In this document: in pieces, positions 38,050 to 47,169 of the stretch | Layout: each line of letters starts with the position of its first letter | Position numbering within the stretch: position 1 is the stretch's first letter | NCBI RefSeq assembly: GCF_001746295.1 | Contig: NZ_MJAH01000030.1 | Coordinates: forward strand, 9,677 to 68,465 | Direction of reading: 5' to 3' | Length of the DNA stretch: 58,789 nucleotides | Source of the DNA: Streptomyces sp. LUP47B | GTDB taxonomy: Bacteria; Actinomycetota; Actinomycetes; Streptomycetales; Streptomycetaceae | The notes under the pieces: generated by a model | Databases searched by the model: none | Seen by the model: the letters and a program-made list of their open reading frames with translations, nothing else | Told to the model about the DNA's origin: nothing | Program-made: the position numbers and the translations under genes

Positions 38050-38215
38050 GCGCCCCTCGTCACGCAGGTGCCGCCGCCTGACGAACAGCTCCCGCGCCGC
38101 CCGGCCGGCGCCCCGTCACCACCCGGCCGAAGCCCTGTCACCGCCCGGCCGGGGTCTCGCCGCCAGCCCGCTGACGCCTCATCACCGCCGAGCCGACACA
38201 CCGTCACCGCTCGAC
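38050..38215. repeat. Degenerate ~21-bp GTCACC-rich direct repeats
   Basis: Four or five copies of a unit like CCCGTCACCACCCGGCCGAAG recur in the gap between the PKS and the phosphatase genes (for example near 38,112, 38,133, 38,178 and 38,199) with 2-6 differences each. Too short and too degenerate for a CRISPR array; could be a hairpin-prone terminator region between these converging genes. Confidence 0.5.
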
Positions 38216-40366
38216 CGAAGCCCACACCACCTTCCCGGTGTCCGTCCATCGCACCCCCCACCGGGTGGTGAGCCCGTGCACTACGTGCAGGCCACGGCCG
38301 GCGTCGTCGAGGAGCCCGCTCGGGCCCAGCCGCGGCCTGCCGTTGCCGGTGTCGCCCACCTCGCACAGCAGCCCGTGGCCGGTCCTGATCAGCCGTACCG
38401 TGATGGGTCCGCCGGCGAAGCGGACCGCGTTGGCGACCAGTTCGTCGACCACCAGCAGCACGCTGTCCCTGGTGTGCTCCCTGGCGCTCCACTGCCCCAG
38501 CAGCTTGGAGACCAGTGTGCGGGCCCGGGCGGCCGCATCGCCGCGGGCGGGCAGACGCCACGTCGCGGTGTCCTCCTTGCGGTAACCGATCATGCGGGCG
38601 ATCAGCAGAGTCACGTCGTCGCGCCGACGCGTCGGCGCCACCGCCGAGACCACGCGCCGCGCGGCCTGGTCCAGGGCGTCCCACGGGTGCACCGAGGACA
38701 CGGCGTCCGTCAGCCTGTCGATGCCCTCGTCGATCGACAGGCGGGGATCCTCCACCAGGCCGTCGGTGTAGAGGACGAGCAGCGAGCCCGGGGGCGCACG
38801 GAACGCGTGCACGTCGTACGGCTCCCGCAGCGCGAACTCGGCGCCCAGTCCGGGGTGGGGACGTATCGCGACCGGGCCGGCGGGTCCGTCCGGGGGTACC
38901 AGGACCGGGGGGAGGTGACCGGCGCTGGCCACCGCCACCTGGTGGCTGACCGGGTCGTACACGGCGATGCAGCAGGTCGACCCGAGGGCGCTGTAACCGG
39001 CCGCCAGCCCGGAATCCGCGTCGTCCAGCAGCGCCACTGTCTCGTCCAGGTGCTCCAGCACCTCGTCGGGCGCCAGCCCCGCCGACAACAGCGCGCGGGC
39101 CTCCATGCTCAGCTGTCCCATGGTCGCCGCGGCGCCCAGCCCGTGCCCGACGACGTCTCCGACCACCAGCGCGGTACGGCCGTCCGGCAGCGGAAAGCTG
39201 TTCACCCAGTCGCCGCCGACACCCGCACTGTCGGGGGTGGCGGGCTGGTAGACGCTCGCCGTCTGGATCGTGTCGCCGCCGGACCGTGGCAGCAGTCGGC
39301 GCTGCAAGGCCAGTACCTGTGTGTGCTCGCGCTGGTGCTGACGGGCCAGGTCCACGTGGTGGGAGGTCCTGGCCACCAGTTCCTGCAGGTCGAAAAGCTC
39401 GCTGTCCGCGAAGGGGCGGTCCGCCCGCCGCCAGACCTCCGCGACACCCAGGACGACGGGCGGCGTGCCGTCCAGGACCAGCGGTATGCACACCACGGCC
39501 GCCGCCTGGTCGCCGGGCACCAGAGCACGTACCAGCCGAGGACTTTCGAGCACCCGTTCGATCGCCGTTCGGTCGGGTATGACGATGGCCTGCGCGGCAT
39601 CGTCACGCCGTATGGCCTGGGACAGCAGTCGACTCGCATCGCCGGGAAGATCGTCGCCCGGGGTCACGTAGCCGTCGGGCCACGCCCGGTCCGGCACCAG
39701 GGCCGCCCGCCGCAGCCGGAGGCGCCCCTGCGGCTGCTCGGTGACCGCCTCACCCGTCCACACGGCGAAGTCGAGGTCGACGGCCGTCACGTCACCCCAG
39801 GCCAGCAGGGACTCCGCCAGCGACTGCGCGGTCTCGCCGATGTCCAACGAGGTGCCGATCGCGGTCTCGGCGGCGTACAGGTGCAGCCTCCTGGCCATGG
39901 CGATCAGTGAGACGGTCAGGCCCTCCTGAGGCGCCGCGGCGGCCAGGATGCTCATCGAGACCACCAGCTCCGACCCGTCGCCGCGTCGCAGGCGCTGGAC
40001 CCGGGCGACGTGCGGCTCACCGGTCTCGAGGACCTGCCGCAGGCGCCGGGTGACCGTCGGTACGTCCGAGGGAGGCAGGAGATCGACGAAAGGGCTCCCG
40101 GCCACGGCCTCCACCCCCGCGAAGACCGGGGCGTCCAGATTGGAGCGGGTGATTCTCAGATCCCGGTCCAGATTGACCGCGCCGAGGATTTGCTCCTGAC
40201 CGGCAGCAGTCGGGTTGTCGGATACGTCTCGACGGGCGGCGTCGTCCCCCTGCGGGTCGGCGGAACCGGCGGCCGCTGCCGCTCCATCGACTGGCATGTA
40301 CTGCCCCAAAGCGCTGCTGACCATGTCGAACGGTGACGCAGACGAGGGGGGTGGGGTGGAGTCCAT
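38204..40366 (-). CDS. SpoIIE/RsbU-type phosphatase with PAS, GAF and anti-sigma-type ATPase domains
   Basis: Protein of 720 aa. PAS-like ~60-160; GAF ~165-345; PP2C-type SpoIIE domain ~365-570 with metal-binding motifs SAGVGGDWVNSF, VGDVVGHGLGAAATMG and DDVTLLIAR; HATPase_c/SpoIIAB-like kinase domain ~585-715 with the N-box LLVVDELVANAVRFAGG. Such Streptomyces proteins act in partner-switching control of sigma factors: the phosphatase dephosphorylates anti-anti-sigma proteins and the kinase-like domain phosphorylates them or binds sigma. PAS and GAF are the sensors. Monocistronic here. Confidence 0.93.
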   Translation of the reverse strand: MDSTPPPSSASPFDMVSSALGQYMPVDGAAAAAGSADPQGDDAARRDVSDNPTAAGQEQILGAVNLDRDLRITRSNLDAPVFAGVEAVAGSPFVDLLPPSDVPTVTRRLRQVLETGEPHVARVQRLRRGDGSELVVSMSILAAAAPQEGLTVSLIAMARRLHLYAAETAIGTSLDIGETAQSLAESLLAWGDVTAVDLDFAVWTGEAVTEQPQGRLRLRRAALVPDRAWPDGYVTPGDDLPGDASRLLSQAIRRDDAAQAIVIPDRTAIERVLESPRLVRALVPGDQAAAVVCIPLVLDGTPPVVLGVAEVWRRADRPFADSELFDLQELVARTSHHVDLARQHQREHTQVLALQRRLLPRSGGDTIQTASVYQPATPDSAGVGGDWVNSFPLPDGRTALVVGDVVGHGLGAAATMGQLSMEARALLSAGLAPDEVLEHLDETVALLDDADSGLAAGYSALGSTCCIAVYDPVSHQVAVASAGHLPPVLVPPDGPAGPVAIRPHPGLGAEFALREPYDVHAFRAPPGSLLVLYTDGLVEDPRLSIDEGIDRLTDAVSSVHPWDALDQAARRVVSAVAPTRRRDDVTLLIARMIGYRKEDTATWRLPARGDAAARARTLVSKLLGQWSAREHTRDSVLLVVDELVANAVRFAGGPITVRLIRTGHGLLCEVGDTGNGRPRLGPSGLLDDAGRGLHVVHGLTTRWGVRWTDTGKVVWASVER

Positions 40367-40479
40367 GCGACTCTCTCAGCTTGCTCGCCGACCCCGGCAC
40401 CACGTCGGAGCCGTACCAGAACCCGGGCGACAGAGTCCCGGGATTCTTGACCGCAAACCTCATTCAATAACACCCGGGG

Positions 40480-40985
40480 CCGCTACGCCCACACCAGCGG
40501 GCCGCACGGTGACGCGGTGCCAGCCGACGACCGGTCGACGACCGGTGTTCCTTCGTAGTGGTTCCATGGTCGTCGCCGCGCTGTACCGGCCGGTTTCGGC
40601 CGATCCGCGTCCGGTTGGCCTTCTGGTCCGCCCGTTCGGGGATGACGGCTCGGATGCCCCGGCGCCGCAGCGTCTGGCGGATCGCCCGTGACGAATACGC
40701 TCTGTCGGCGATGACCGCGTCGGGCCTGCGGCGCGGCCGACCGACGCCGGCCCGGGGCACTCTCACCGCCTCCAGGACCGCGTCGAAGGCGGTGGAGTCG
40801 TTGACGTTGCCCGGCGTGACGAGGACGGCCAGGGGCAGGCCCCGGCCGTCACAGGCGAGGTGGACCTTGGTGGTCGGTCCGCAGCGGGACCGGCCGAGCG
40901 CCTGACGCTCCGCCGCGCGTTCCGCGGCAGCCGCGGCGGGCGTGCTTTGACGGTAGATCTGCCGGTCGAACGCTGGTGGCACGCC
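40480..40985 (-). pseudogene. IS5-family transposase, internal fragment
   Basis: Reads LGRSRCGPTTKVHLACDGRGLPLAVLVTPGNVNDSTAFDAVLEAVRVP...GRPRRRPDAVIADRAYSSRAIRQTLRRRGIRAVIPERADQKANR, the DDE region of IS5-like elements (Asp of HLACDG and IADRAYSS). It is preceded by PPAFDRQIYRQ, a motif normally found downstream of the catalytic core, so the piece is rearranged. No start and no C-terminal Glu. Confidence 0.75.
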
Positions 40986-41084
40986 CTGACCGCACGTGCT
41001 GTGGGGGAGACCGTCCCCGAGGACCAGCAGCTGGCACTCGCCACACGCAAGGTCGGGATGGGGCTGGTCGACCTCGGGCCACAG

Positions 41085-41239
41085 CTCCCAAAGAGCATCA
41101 GCGGCCGCACATCGTCGAACGCTGCTTCAGCCGCCTCAAAGGCTTCCGCGGCATCGCCAAACGATACGAGCAGACCGCCACCTCCTACGAAGGAGCGGTC
41201 ACACTCGCGTCATTCCTGCTCTGGGCAAGATCCGTTTGA
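41085..41239 (+). pseudogene. IS5-type transposase C-terminal fragment
   Basis: HIVERCFSRLKGFRGIAKRYEQTATSYEGAVTLASFLLWARSV is the tail with the catalytic Glu (VERCF) of an IS5-like transposase. It lies on the opposite strand to the internal fragment at 40,480-40,985, so the two are either from different elements or separated by an inversion. 41,240-41,462 holds only the promoter/leader of the next gene. Confidence 0.7.
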
Positions 41240-41462
41240 AGACGGACCCTAGTTCCCACCGGAGGCGGTCATGCGCACATCGTCGACATCGATGTCGTGC
41301 TCCCCGGGTGCGCCCCGCCGATTGGAGGAGCAGCGCCCACCCGATCGGTCACCGTCTGTGCGCCCCACCGTGCCGGCTCCCCGTATAGCCCGGGGGCGAC
41401 GGAGATGCTCACCAATCTCTGGAACAACCGTTCCTCAGGGCGAATAGGTATCGGAGGCGACC

Positions 41463-42665
41463 ATGCCGCAACTCACCCTCGTCGACCACAAGGTCAAGCA
41501 CAAATCATCTATCCCGGCGAACGCCGGCGAGGACGTCGAGCTCTTCGTGCGGGAATACAAGACTGCCGGATCCAGCGGTACACCCAAGCCGGTTCTCATG
41601 CTCCACGGCAGGAGTGTTCCGGCTCTGCCCGGCTTCGATCTCGTGCTCCCGCCGAAGGGCGGCTCCACGCACCCGGACACCAGCTACAGCTGGGCGCAGT
41701 TCCTGGCGGGCAAGGGCTACGACGTGTACATCATGGACCTCCAGGGCTCCGGGCTTTCCCCCCGCCCGAAGATGGAGGACCCGTGCAACGCCAACCCGGC
41801 CCAGCGGGGCCTTTTGGAGACCAACCCCGGCACGGGGACCTGCTCCCCGACAGCGCCCTACCCGCACCAGCTGGGCAACTCGCAGAGCGAGTGGGACGAG
41901 CTGGCCACCGTCGTCAAGTTCATCAGGGCGCGGTGCGGCAACGAGAAGGTCTCCTTCATCGGCTGGTCCGCGGCCTCGTTCGTCATGGGCCCGTACGCGC
42001 TGCAGAACCCCGGGGACGTGGCGAGAATGTTCCTTCTCGCGCCCATCTTTCCTCCGGCAGGCCGGTGGTCGACGCACCCCGAGGCACCCTTCGCTCCGCC
42101 TCCCGGTACGGGCCTGCCCACGCAGCCCGAGTCCAAGCCGCCCGCGGGCTTCGGCTTCCCGATGAACCTGACCAGCAAGGCGGGCCTGCAGGCCACCATC
42201 AGTGACAAGGACCTGGCCGGCCACGTGTGGCAGTCCATCATGGACTGCGACAGCGTCGGCCAGAAGTGGGGCGGTACCACCGCGGGGGCGCCGGAAGGCG
42301 TCATGCGGTGGCGCAACTCCTACTGGTGGGGCTGGAACACAAGCACTGTGCCGTACGGCTCCACGCTCGGCACTTCTGTGCCGGTGTGCATCGTCTACGG
42401 AGACCAAGACACGACGGCCAACACCGCAGTGGAGCTGGGACCGGTGCTGCACTTCTCCGTTCCGGACCTCTACCAGGCGATTCCGGGCGCCGACAAGCTG
42501 ATGATCCGGGTCGAGGGCTGGGACCACCAGCCTGTCTGGGACCGCCGGCCCAACCAGATCCTGCAGCAGATGTCCTGGAAGTGGCTCGACGACAAGAAGG
42601 TCTACGGCGTCGAGGGTGGAAGCTGGGTCATGGACGCGGACGGCGTGGTAACTGAAGTGGAGTGA
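41463..42665 (+). CDS. Alpha/beta hydrolase
   Basis: 400 aa; a GGAGG-like site seven bases before the ATG. Fold marks: oxyanion HG at 48-49 (VLMLHGRS), DLQGSGLS, nucleophile S169 (FIGWSAAS, a divergent G-W-S-A-A elbow), acid D314/D316 (VYGDQD) and H355 (GWDHQ). A cap insertion (~195-300) contains many Pro/Trp. There is no signal peptide. Probably an esterase/lipase-like enzyme; substrate unknown. It is bordered on both sides by IS5 fragments. Confidence 0.85.
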   Translation: MPQLTLVDHKVKHKSSIPANAGEDVELFVREYKTAGSSGTPKPVLMLHGRSVPALPGFDLVLPPKGGSTHPDTSYSWAQFLAGKGYDVYIMDLQGSGLSPRPKMEDPCNANPAQRGLLETNPGTGTCSPTAPYPHQLGNSQSEWDELATVVKFIRARCGNEKVSFIGWSAASFVMGPYALQNPGDVARMFLLAPIFPPAGRWSTHPEAPFAPPPGTGLPTQPESKPPAGFGFPMNLTSKAGLQATISDKDLAGHVWQSIMDCDSVGQKWGGTTAGAPEGVMRWRNSYWWGWNTSTVPYGSTLGTSVPVCIVYGDQDTTANTAVELGPVLHFSVPDLYQAIPGADKLMIRVEGWDHQPVWDRRPNQILQQMSWKWLDDKKVYGVEGGSWVMDADGVVTEVE

Positions 42666-42812
42666 GCCCTCCCAGGGCCGCAGATGGCATGTGGGGCGAG
42701 CCGGGGTCGGTCCGCGCAGTGATGAGGAGCGCGGCCCGGTCCCGGCGGCCAGGGCCGATGATTAGGGGTTGTCCGGCGGATCATGTGACCGTCGTGGCTT
42801 CGGGTCGTTGCC

Positions 42813-43150
42813 ATGAGCATGGGGCGGGGAGATTTAACGTATGAGGAGTGGGCCCGGCTGAAGCCGCATCTGCCGAAGTCCGCTAAGCGGGGCGGCCGTT
42901 GGGCCAGCCACCGCAGGGTCATCGACGGGGTCCTGTACCGACTGCGCACTGGAGTGCCATGGCGGGATCTACTTGCGCGTTTCGGTCCGTGGAAGACGGT
43001 GTACGAACGGCACAGACGTTGGTCGGCGGACGGCAACTGGGACGGGATGTTCGCGGCCGTCCTGGCCGACGCCGATGTGGACGGCCGGATCGACTGGTCG
43101 ATGATGAGCGTCGATTCGACGTACTGCCGGGCCCATCAGGACGCCGTCGG
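42813..43150 (+). pseudogene. IS5-family transposase N-terminal fragment
   Basis: MSMGRGDLTYEEWARLKPHLPKSAKRGGRWASHRRVIDGVLYRLRTGVPWRDLLARFGPWKTVYERHRRWSADGNWDGMF...MMSVDSTYCRAHQ. It ends after the first catalytic Asp (SVDST), where unrelated sequence begins at ~43,145; the frame then runs on without meaning to 43406. Confidence 0.8.
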
Positions 43151-43169
43151 GGCTCGTAGGAATCGCCAC

Positions 43170-43420
43170 GAGTGCCAGGAAAGGAGGCACGCCCCGGCAG
43201 CGCCGCCCCGACGAGGGGCGGGGCCTGGTGGCCTTCTCTGCGGTTGCGATGTCGGGGAAGTCGTAGAGCGGGCGGCCGTGTCCGTCGAGGGCGGCCGACC
43301 GCGGTTGACCCAGTTGCAGATGGCGGGGCGGGTAACGCGGGCCGCGTTGGCGCTGATGAGGCGTCGCCATGAGGTGGCGAGGGCTGCGGCTTCGGCGCCG
43401 TTGTAGAGGCGGTTGTCCAT
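43170..43420 (-). pseudogene. Small helix-turn-helix protein, frameshifted
   Basis: From the ATG at 43420 (AGAGGT 9 bases upstream): MDNRLYNGAEAAALA..., ARVTRPAICNWVNRG, then a frameshift near 43,295 to ALDGHGRPLYDFPDIATAEKATR. This is the layout of short excisionase/plasmid-type DNA-binding proteins (helix-turn-helix followed by DG.GRPLY...D...AE..TR). It is overrun by the IS5 fragment's junction. Confidence 0.5.
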
Positions 43421-43642
43421 GTGCGGCACCTCTTCGGGACGTGCCACAGCCCCGGGCCGGGGTGGGCTGGCTAGGGCGGCATCATTTGGCTCCACCCAGG
43501 GCAACTCCAACTGGCCACAGTTCGCGGGTGATTCGTAAACATCAGGCGTCGTGCGGTAGCCCCGGAGGGCAGCTTGATTTTGGGGCCACTGAGCGGCGAG
43601 GGAGGAGTGACGGCCGCGCGAGGGCGTCGGCATAATGGCCGC

Positions 43643-44026
43643 ATGGCGGATCGGACATCTCTGCAAACTGAGCTCGCCGCGTTCATCGGCGAGTACGAAC
43701 GGGCCAACAACATTCACGACATCTCACGTGTGGTGCCGTTCATCGCCGAGGACGCCGTGTACTGGTTCTCGGACGGTTCGCATCGGGGCATCGAGGAGAT
43801 CCGATCCGCGATCGAGAAGACGTTCGCGGGGATCCTCGACGAGGTGTATGAGGTGCGTGAACTGGAGTGGCCTGTGCTCACCGCTGATGTCGCGGTGTGT
43901 CGTTATCTGTTCGCCTGGACCGGCGTCGTGAACGGCGAACTCCGCTCTGGCCAGGGCCGGGGCACTAACGTCATCGTGCGGCGGGACGGCAAGTTGAAGA
44001 TGCTGCATGAGCATCTCAGCTCCTGA
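43643..44026 (+). CDS. SnoaL/NTF2-like domain protein
   Basis: 127 aa from the ATG at 43643. Cone-like alpha+beta fold: FIGEYERANNIHDISRVVPFIAEDAVYWFSDGSHRGIEEIRSAIEKTF..., then strands ending VRRDGKLKMLHEHLSS. This DUF4440/SnoaL class includes small isomerases, cyclases and ligand-binding proteins. It is alone and intact in a region of wreckage. The active-site role cannot be read. Confidence 0.8.
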   Translation: MADRTSLQTELAAFIGEYERANNIHDISRVVPFIAEDAVYWFSDGSHRGIEEIRSAIEKTFAGILDEVYEVRELEWPVLTADVAVCRYLFAWTGVVNGELRSGQGRGTNVIVRRDGKLKMLHEHLSS

Positions 44027-44045
44027 TCCTTGGCAGGCGCTCACC

Positions 44046-44207
44046 TCAGGACGTTCGGTTGACCGTGAGCCGGTCCACGATGGCCGCGCAGCGCCGCGGA
44101 TCGGTGAACGTCGTTGACCAGCCGGTGAACGCCTCGTTGGAGGCGATGGCGATGCTGTTCTTCTCCTCGCGCTCTGTCAGAACCTGGAAGAGCATCTCCG
44201 CGAGGGC
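44046..44207 (-). pseudogene. istB: IS21-family IstB C-terminal fragment
   Basis: LAEMLFQVLTEREEKNSIAIASNEAFTGWSTTFTDPRRCAAIVDRLTVN is the end of the IstB-like ATPase (sensor-1 SN/TSN and DP...AAI.DRL). The Walker motifs are absent. The IstA scrap at 35.2 kb is from the same family, but the two are 9 kb apart. Confidence 0.75.
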
Positions 44208-44399
44208 CATGCGGTGCTCCAGCTGACGGCCGACGGGCTCTGAGGACCTGTCACCCAGCCGGTGCCGGGCCTGAAACTCCCGCACGGATGTCAGTGGCGG
44301 TGGCAACACTTGATCCATGACGCTCGACCGTGCCGATGCGGCACCGCCTCTGCTGATCCCCTCCGGGTCGGCGTTCAACCCGATGGGGGTGACCGGCGG

Positions 44400-45029
44400 A
44401 TGCTGCTGCCCGTCCTCGACACCAACGCGCTGCTGGTCGAAGCCTGCGCCCTGGCCAAGAGCGGCGGTCGGCAGGACCGGGTCACCGCGCTGGCCGTCAC
44501 CGGCCGTGCCACTCCGTACATCGCCGCGCACGTCCCCGGCGAAGTCGACGAACACCTGGCCAAAGTGGCCGCCGGCCTCGAAGCGTCGGAACGGCAGGCA
44601 CGCCGGGTACTCAATGAGCAGATCCTGCCCGCCCTTCGAGTGGTCGACCTGGAGATCCGCGACCACTTGGCCCCGCAGACCGAGCACATTCTGCGGGTCG
44701 ACCGGGAGATGCTGAAGCGGCACCGGGGCGACCCGGACGACGCGCCCACGATGGCGCTCGCGGAGTTCCTGGGACGGTGCGTCATCGTCTCCAGGGACAG
44801 CGTCTTCTCCCGCTTCGGGTTCGCCGTCATTGACTGGATCCCCGTCGCGGAGAGCGTGCTGCGCCTGGAGGCCACCGCCGCGAACGCGCTGGTACTCATC
44901 GACATCGCGTTCCAGCTGTTCGGTGCTGGCGTTCACCGCCTGGTGGTCCTCGCCGCGAAGAACCCGCTGGCTGCGACGGCCGCCGTGGGCGGGCTGCCGT
45001 GGTGGTGCCATTCTGAAAACGCTCAGTGA
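44400..45029 (+). CDS. PIN-domain protein with C-terminal hydrophobic region
   Basis: 209 aa from the ATG at 44400 (GGGGGTGA 8 bases upstream). PIN nuclease signature: D7 (VLDTNALL), E48 (VPGEVDEHL), the GDPDDAPTMALAEFLG motif (D111, D113/D114) and D133 (IVSRDSVF). The rest (~150-200) is hydrophobic, LVLIDIAFQLFGAGVHRLVVLAAKNPLAATAAVGG, so the enzyme is probably membrane-attached. PIN domains cut RNA and are common as VapC-type toxins; no VapB-like antitoxin is adjacent. Its last codons overlap a toxin-like remnant in another frame. Confidence 0.75.
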   Translation: MLLPVLDTNALLVEACALAKSGGRQDRVTALAVTGRATPYIAAHVPGEVDEHLAKVAAGLEASERQARRVLNEQILPALRVVDLEIRDHLAPQTEHILRVDREMLKRHRGDPDDAPTMALAEFLGRCVIVSRDSVFSRFGFAVIDWIPVAESVLRLEATAANALVLIDIAFQLFGAGVHRLVVLAAKNPLAATAAVGGLPWWCHSENAQ

Positions 45030-45311
45030 TCCCACCGGGTTGGGTTTCCTTAGCGGAGTGGGAAAGGTATTCGACGCCTACGACTACGGCAACCTGGGCG
45101 CAAGTCTCATCAAGGGCGATTGGAAAGGAGCTGCGTCGACAGCCGTCGGCATATGGGCGGGGCAGTCACCCAGGTCGTATGTGAAGCCGTTCTTGCTGGT
45201 CTTTCTGTCCCGACCGCCGGAGTCGCCGAGGTCGCCGGCCAGGGAGTCTGCCTCGGAGCCTCATACGGTGTGGGCACCTGGGCACAGGGCCAACCAGAAG
45301 AATCGCTGTAA
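45007..45311 (+). pseudogene. C-terminal remnant of a large secreted or toxin-like protein
   Basis: Two frames joined near 45,165 read ILKTLSDPTGLGFLSGVGKVFDAYDYGNLGASLIKGDWKGAASTAVGIWAG and then AVTQVVCEAVLAGLSVPTAGVAEVAGQGVCLGASYGVGTWA. The Gly/Ala-rich, two-Cys helix pair is like the C-termini of WXG/LXG- or RHS-associated actinobacterial proteins as I know them. No upstream body is present. It may go with the immunity-like gene at 45,414. Confidence 0.45.
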
Positions 45312-45330
45312 CAGCGGCTAACACAATGAG
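45308..45330. repeat. Solitary IS terminus
   Basis: GTAACAGCGGCTAACACAAT plus GAG matches, over about 20 bases, the right inverted terminus of the IS5-type element at 45,817-47,997 (read on its minus strand). No transposase follows, so it is a leftover end. Confidence 0.6.
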
Positions 45331-45413
45331 GCGGATGGCTGCTGATCGGAGCATTGGTGGAGCGAGTTGTGCGTTCGGCTGGGAGTGGGGGTCCCGTCTG
45401 TCGGGAGGGATTG

Positions 45414-45800
45414 CTACCTCTCCTGTGTGCTCCGCGCTCTACCCTGCTCAGCACGGAACTCGTCCAAGAGGGAGAAGAACATCTCCATCGGTGGCGTGCC
45501 CGCCGACTCGGCTGCCCGTTCGATCTCGACAGCCCAGCCCAGGTTGCTGGGGTGCGCCATGTTCGTCCGCTTCCACAGCCACTGGGAGAAGGGGCCGCCG
45601 TTCCAGAAGTCAAAACTCTCGTCGTTGTCGTGGATCTCGCAGGCGACCGCGTAGCCGACAAGCATGGAGTCCAGATGCTGAAGAGAGCCGCGGCGAACCC
45701 ACATTCCCGGGCGCAGCCTCACCTGATCCAGGAACTCGTGGACATCACGCAGTTCTCGCGGCTTGCGTGGCCCGGGCCTGCTGGCCGCCAACTCGGTCAT
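45414..45800 (-). CDS. Immunity-protein-like hypothetical
   Basis: 128 aa. Core LRDVHEFLDQVRLRPGMWVRRGSLQHLDSMLVGYAVACEIHDNDESFDFWNGGPFSQWLWKR...LGWAVEIERAAESAGTPPMEMFFSLLDEFR. I associate the pattern RPGMY/W-V-x-G-S-L-x-x-L-x-S-M-L-x-G-Y with small actinobacterial proteins near secreted toxins; the immunity role is inference. It is compact, acidic and intact. It lies between a solitary IS end and an IS5 element, on the strand opposite the toxin-like remnant. Confidence 0.6.
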   Translation of the reverse strand: MTELAASRPGPRKPRELRDVHEFLDQVRLRPGMWVRRGSLQHLDSMLVGYAVACEIHDNDESFDFWNGGPFSQWLWKRTNMAHPSNLGWAVEIERAAESAGTPPMEMFFSLLDEFRAEQGRARSTQER

Positions 45801-45822
45801 ACCTGCAGCCTACTGACAACAG

Positions 45823-46279
45823 CTAACACAGGAAGCGAATCTGTCGTTGGGTGATGAGGCAGCAGGCGAGTTGGAGGAACGCTTCGTGGATGTCGGCTCT
45901 GCGTTCCCAGCGGATACGCAGGCGGCGGAAGCCATGCAACCAGGCGAAGGTCCGCTCCACCACCCACCGGTAGGTGCCATGCCGGGTGCCGGGGCGGGCG
46001 ATGGCGGGCACGATGCCGCAGGCGCGGACCTGGTCGCGGTAGATGTCGTGGTCGTAGCCGCGGTCGGCAAAGAGGGAGTCGGGTCTGCGGCGGGGGCGAC
46101 CGACTCGGCCGCGGACCGGTGGGATCGCGTCGAGGAGGGGCAGGAGCTGGGTGACGTCGTTGCGGTTGCCGCCGGTCAGCAGGACTGCGAGCGGGGTGCC
46201 GTGGCCGTCGGTGATCACATGGTGTTTCGAGCCGGCTCGCCCCCGGTCGACCGGCGACGGGCCCGTGTGCTGCCCCCTT
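45823..46279 (-). pseudogene. IS5 transposase orfB part of the interrupted element
   Basis: Begins at the insertion point with GQHTGPSPVDRGRAGSKHHVITDGHGTPLAVLLTGGNRNDVTQLLPLLDAIPPVRG...DSLFADRGYDHD...YRWVVERTFAWLHGFRRLRIRWERRADIHEAFLQLACCLI and ends inside the left terminus. The second Asp (FADRGYD) and Glu (VVERTF) of the DDE triad are here. Its orfA is 1.3 kb away at 47,585-47,942. Confidence 0.85.
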
Positions 46280-46312
46280 TTAGAACTCCTAACGAAATGA
46301 TCTTCGAGGTGG

Positions 46313-47169
46313 TTGGATCACTCTGAGACTGGTGATCTGGAGGTGCGGGTGGCCCGGCCGAAGCCGTGGGAAGTCGATGACGAACTGTGGGCGGTGATCG
46401 AGCCCTTGCTGCCGAAGGTTGAACGTCGGATGCGGCATCCGGGTCGCAAGCGACATCCAGACCGGCTGGTGTTCCAGGGCATCCTGTTCGTCCTGCACAC
46501 CGGAATCGCCTGGGAACACCTGCCACAGGAACTCGGCTTCGGCTCGGGCATGACCTGCTGGCGCCGCCTGTCCGAGTGGACCGAGGCTGGCGTGTGGCCC
46601 CGGCTACACGAGGTCCTCCTCGCCGAGCTCCGGGGCGCGAACGCCCTGGACTTCTCCCGGGCGGCGGTCGACGGCTCACATATCCGGGCGTTAAAGGGGG
46701 AGCCAAGACCGGACGAAGCCCCGTTGACCGGGGCAGGACGGGCAGCAAGCATCATCTGATCACCGACGCCACGGGCATTCCGCTCGCCGCGACCCTGACC
46801 GGCGGCAACCGCAACGACGTCACCCAGCTGATCCCTCTCCTCCGGGCCGTACCGCCCGTGCGAGGCAAGCGCGGCCGGCCTCGACGCCGCCCTGATGTGG
46901 TGCTGGCCGACCGCGGCTACGACCACGACAAGTACCGCCGCATGGTCTGGGACCTCGGCGTGAAGCCGCAGATCGCTCGTCGCGGCACCGAGCACGGCTC
47001 CGGCCTGGGCACCCAACGCTGGGTAGTCGAGCGAGCGTTCGCCCACCTGCACTGGTTCCGCCGCCTGCGCATCCGCTGGGAGATACGCGATGACATCCAC
47101 GAAGCCTTCCTCAGCCTCGCCTGCAGCATCCTCTGCTGGCGACGGCTGAAGAAGCTCCGTCCGCGTTAA
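46313..47169 (+). CDS. IS5-family transposase made by -1 frameshifting (orfA/orfB)
   Basis: orfA (start TTG 46313 or GTG 46343 with AGGTGCGG before it) encodes PWEVDDELWAVIEPLLPKVERRMRHPGRKRHPDRLVFQGILFVLHTGIAWEHLPQELGFGSGMTCWRRL...FSRAAVDGSHIRALKG and stops at 46759. The second frame picks up at GGAKTGRSPVDRGRTGSKHHLITDATGIPLAATLTGGNRNDVT and ends KKLRPR at 47169. The shift fits slippage on TTAAAGGGGGAG near 46,691-46,702. DDE residues: D (AVDGSH), D (LADRGYD), E (VVERAF). Both halves look intact, so the element may be active. Confidence 0.88.

Noticed and set aside
38050..38215. CRISPR array
   Set aside because: Units are abutting, ~21 bp and degenerate, with no spacers and no cas genes.
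37820..39910. 696-codon plus-strand frame over the SpoIIE gene
   Set aside because: Antisense of a clear PAS-GAF-SpoIIE-HATPase protein.
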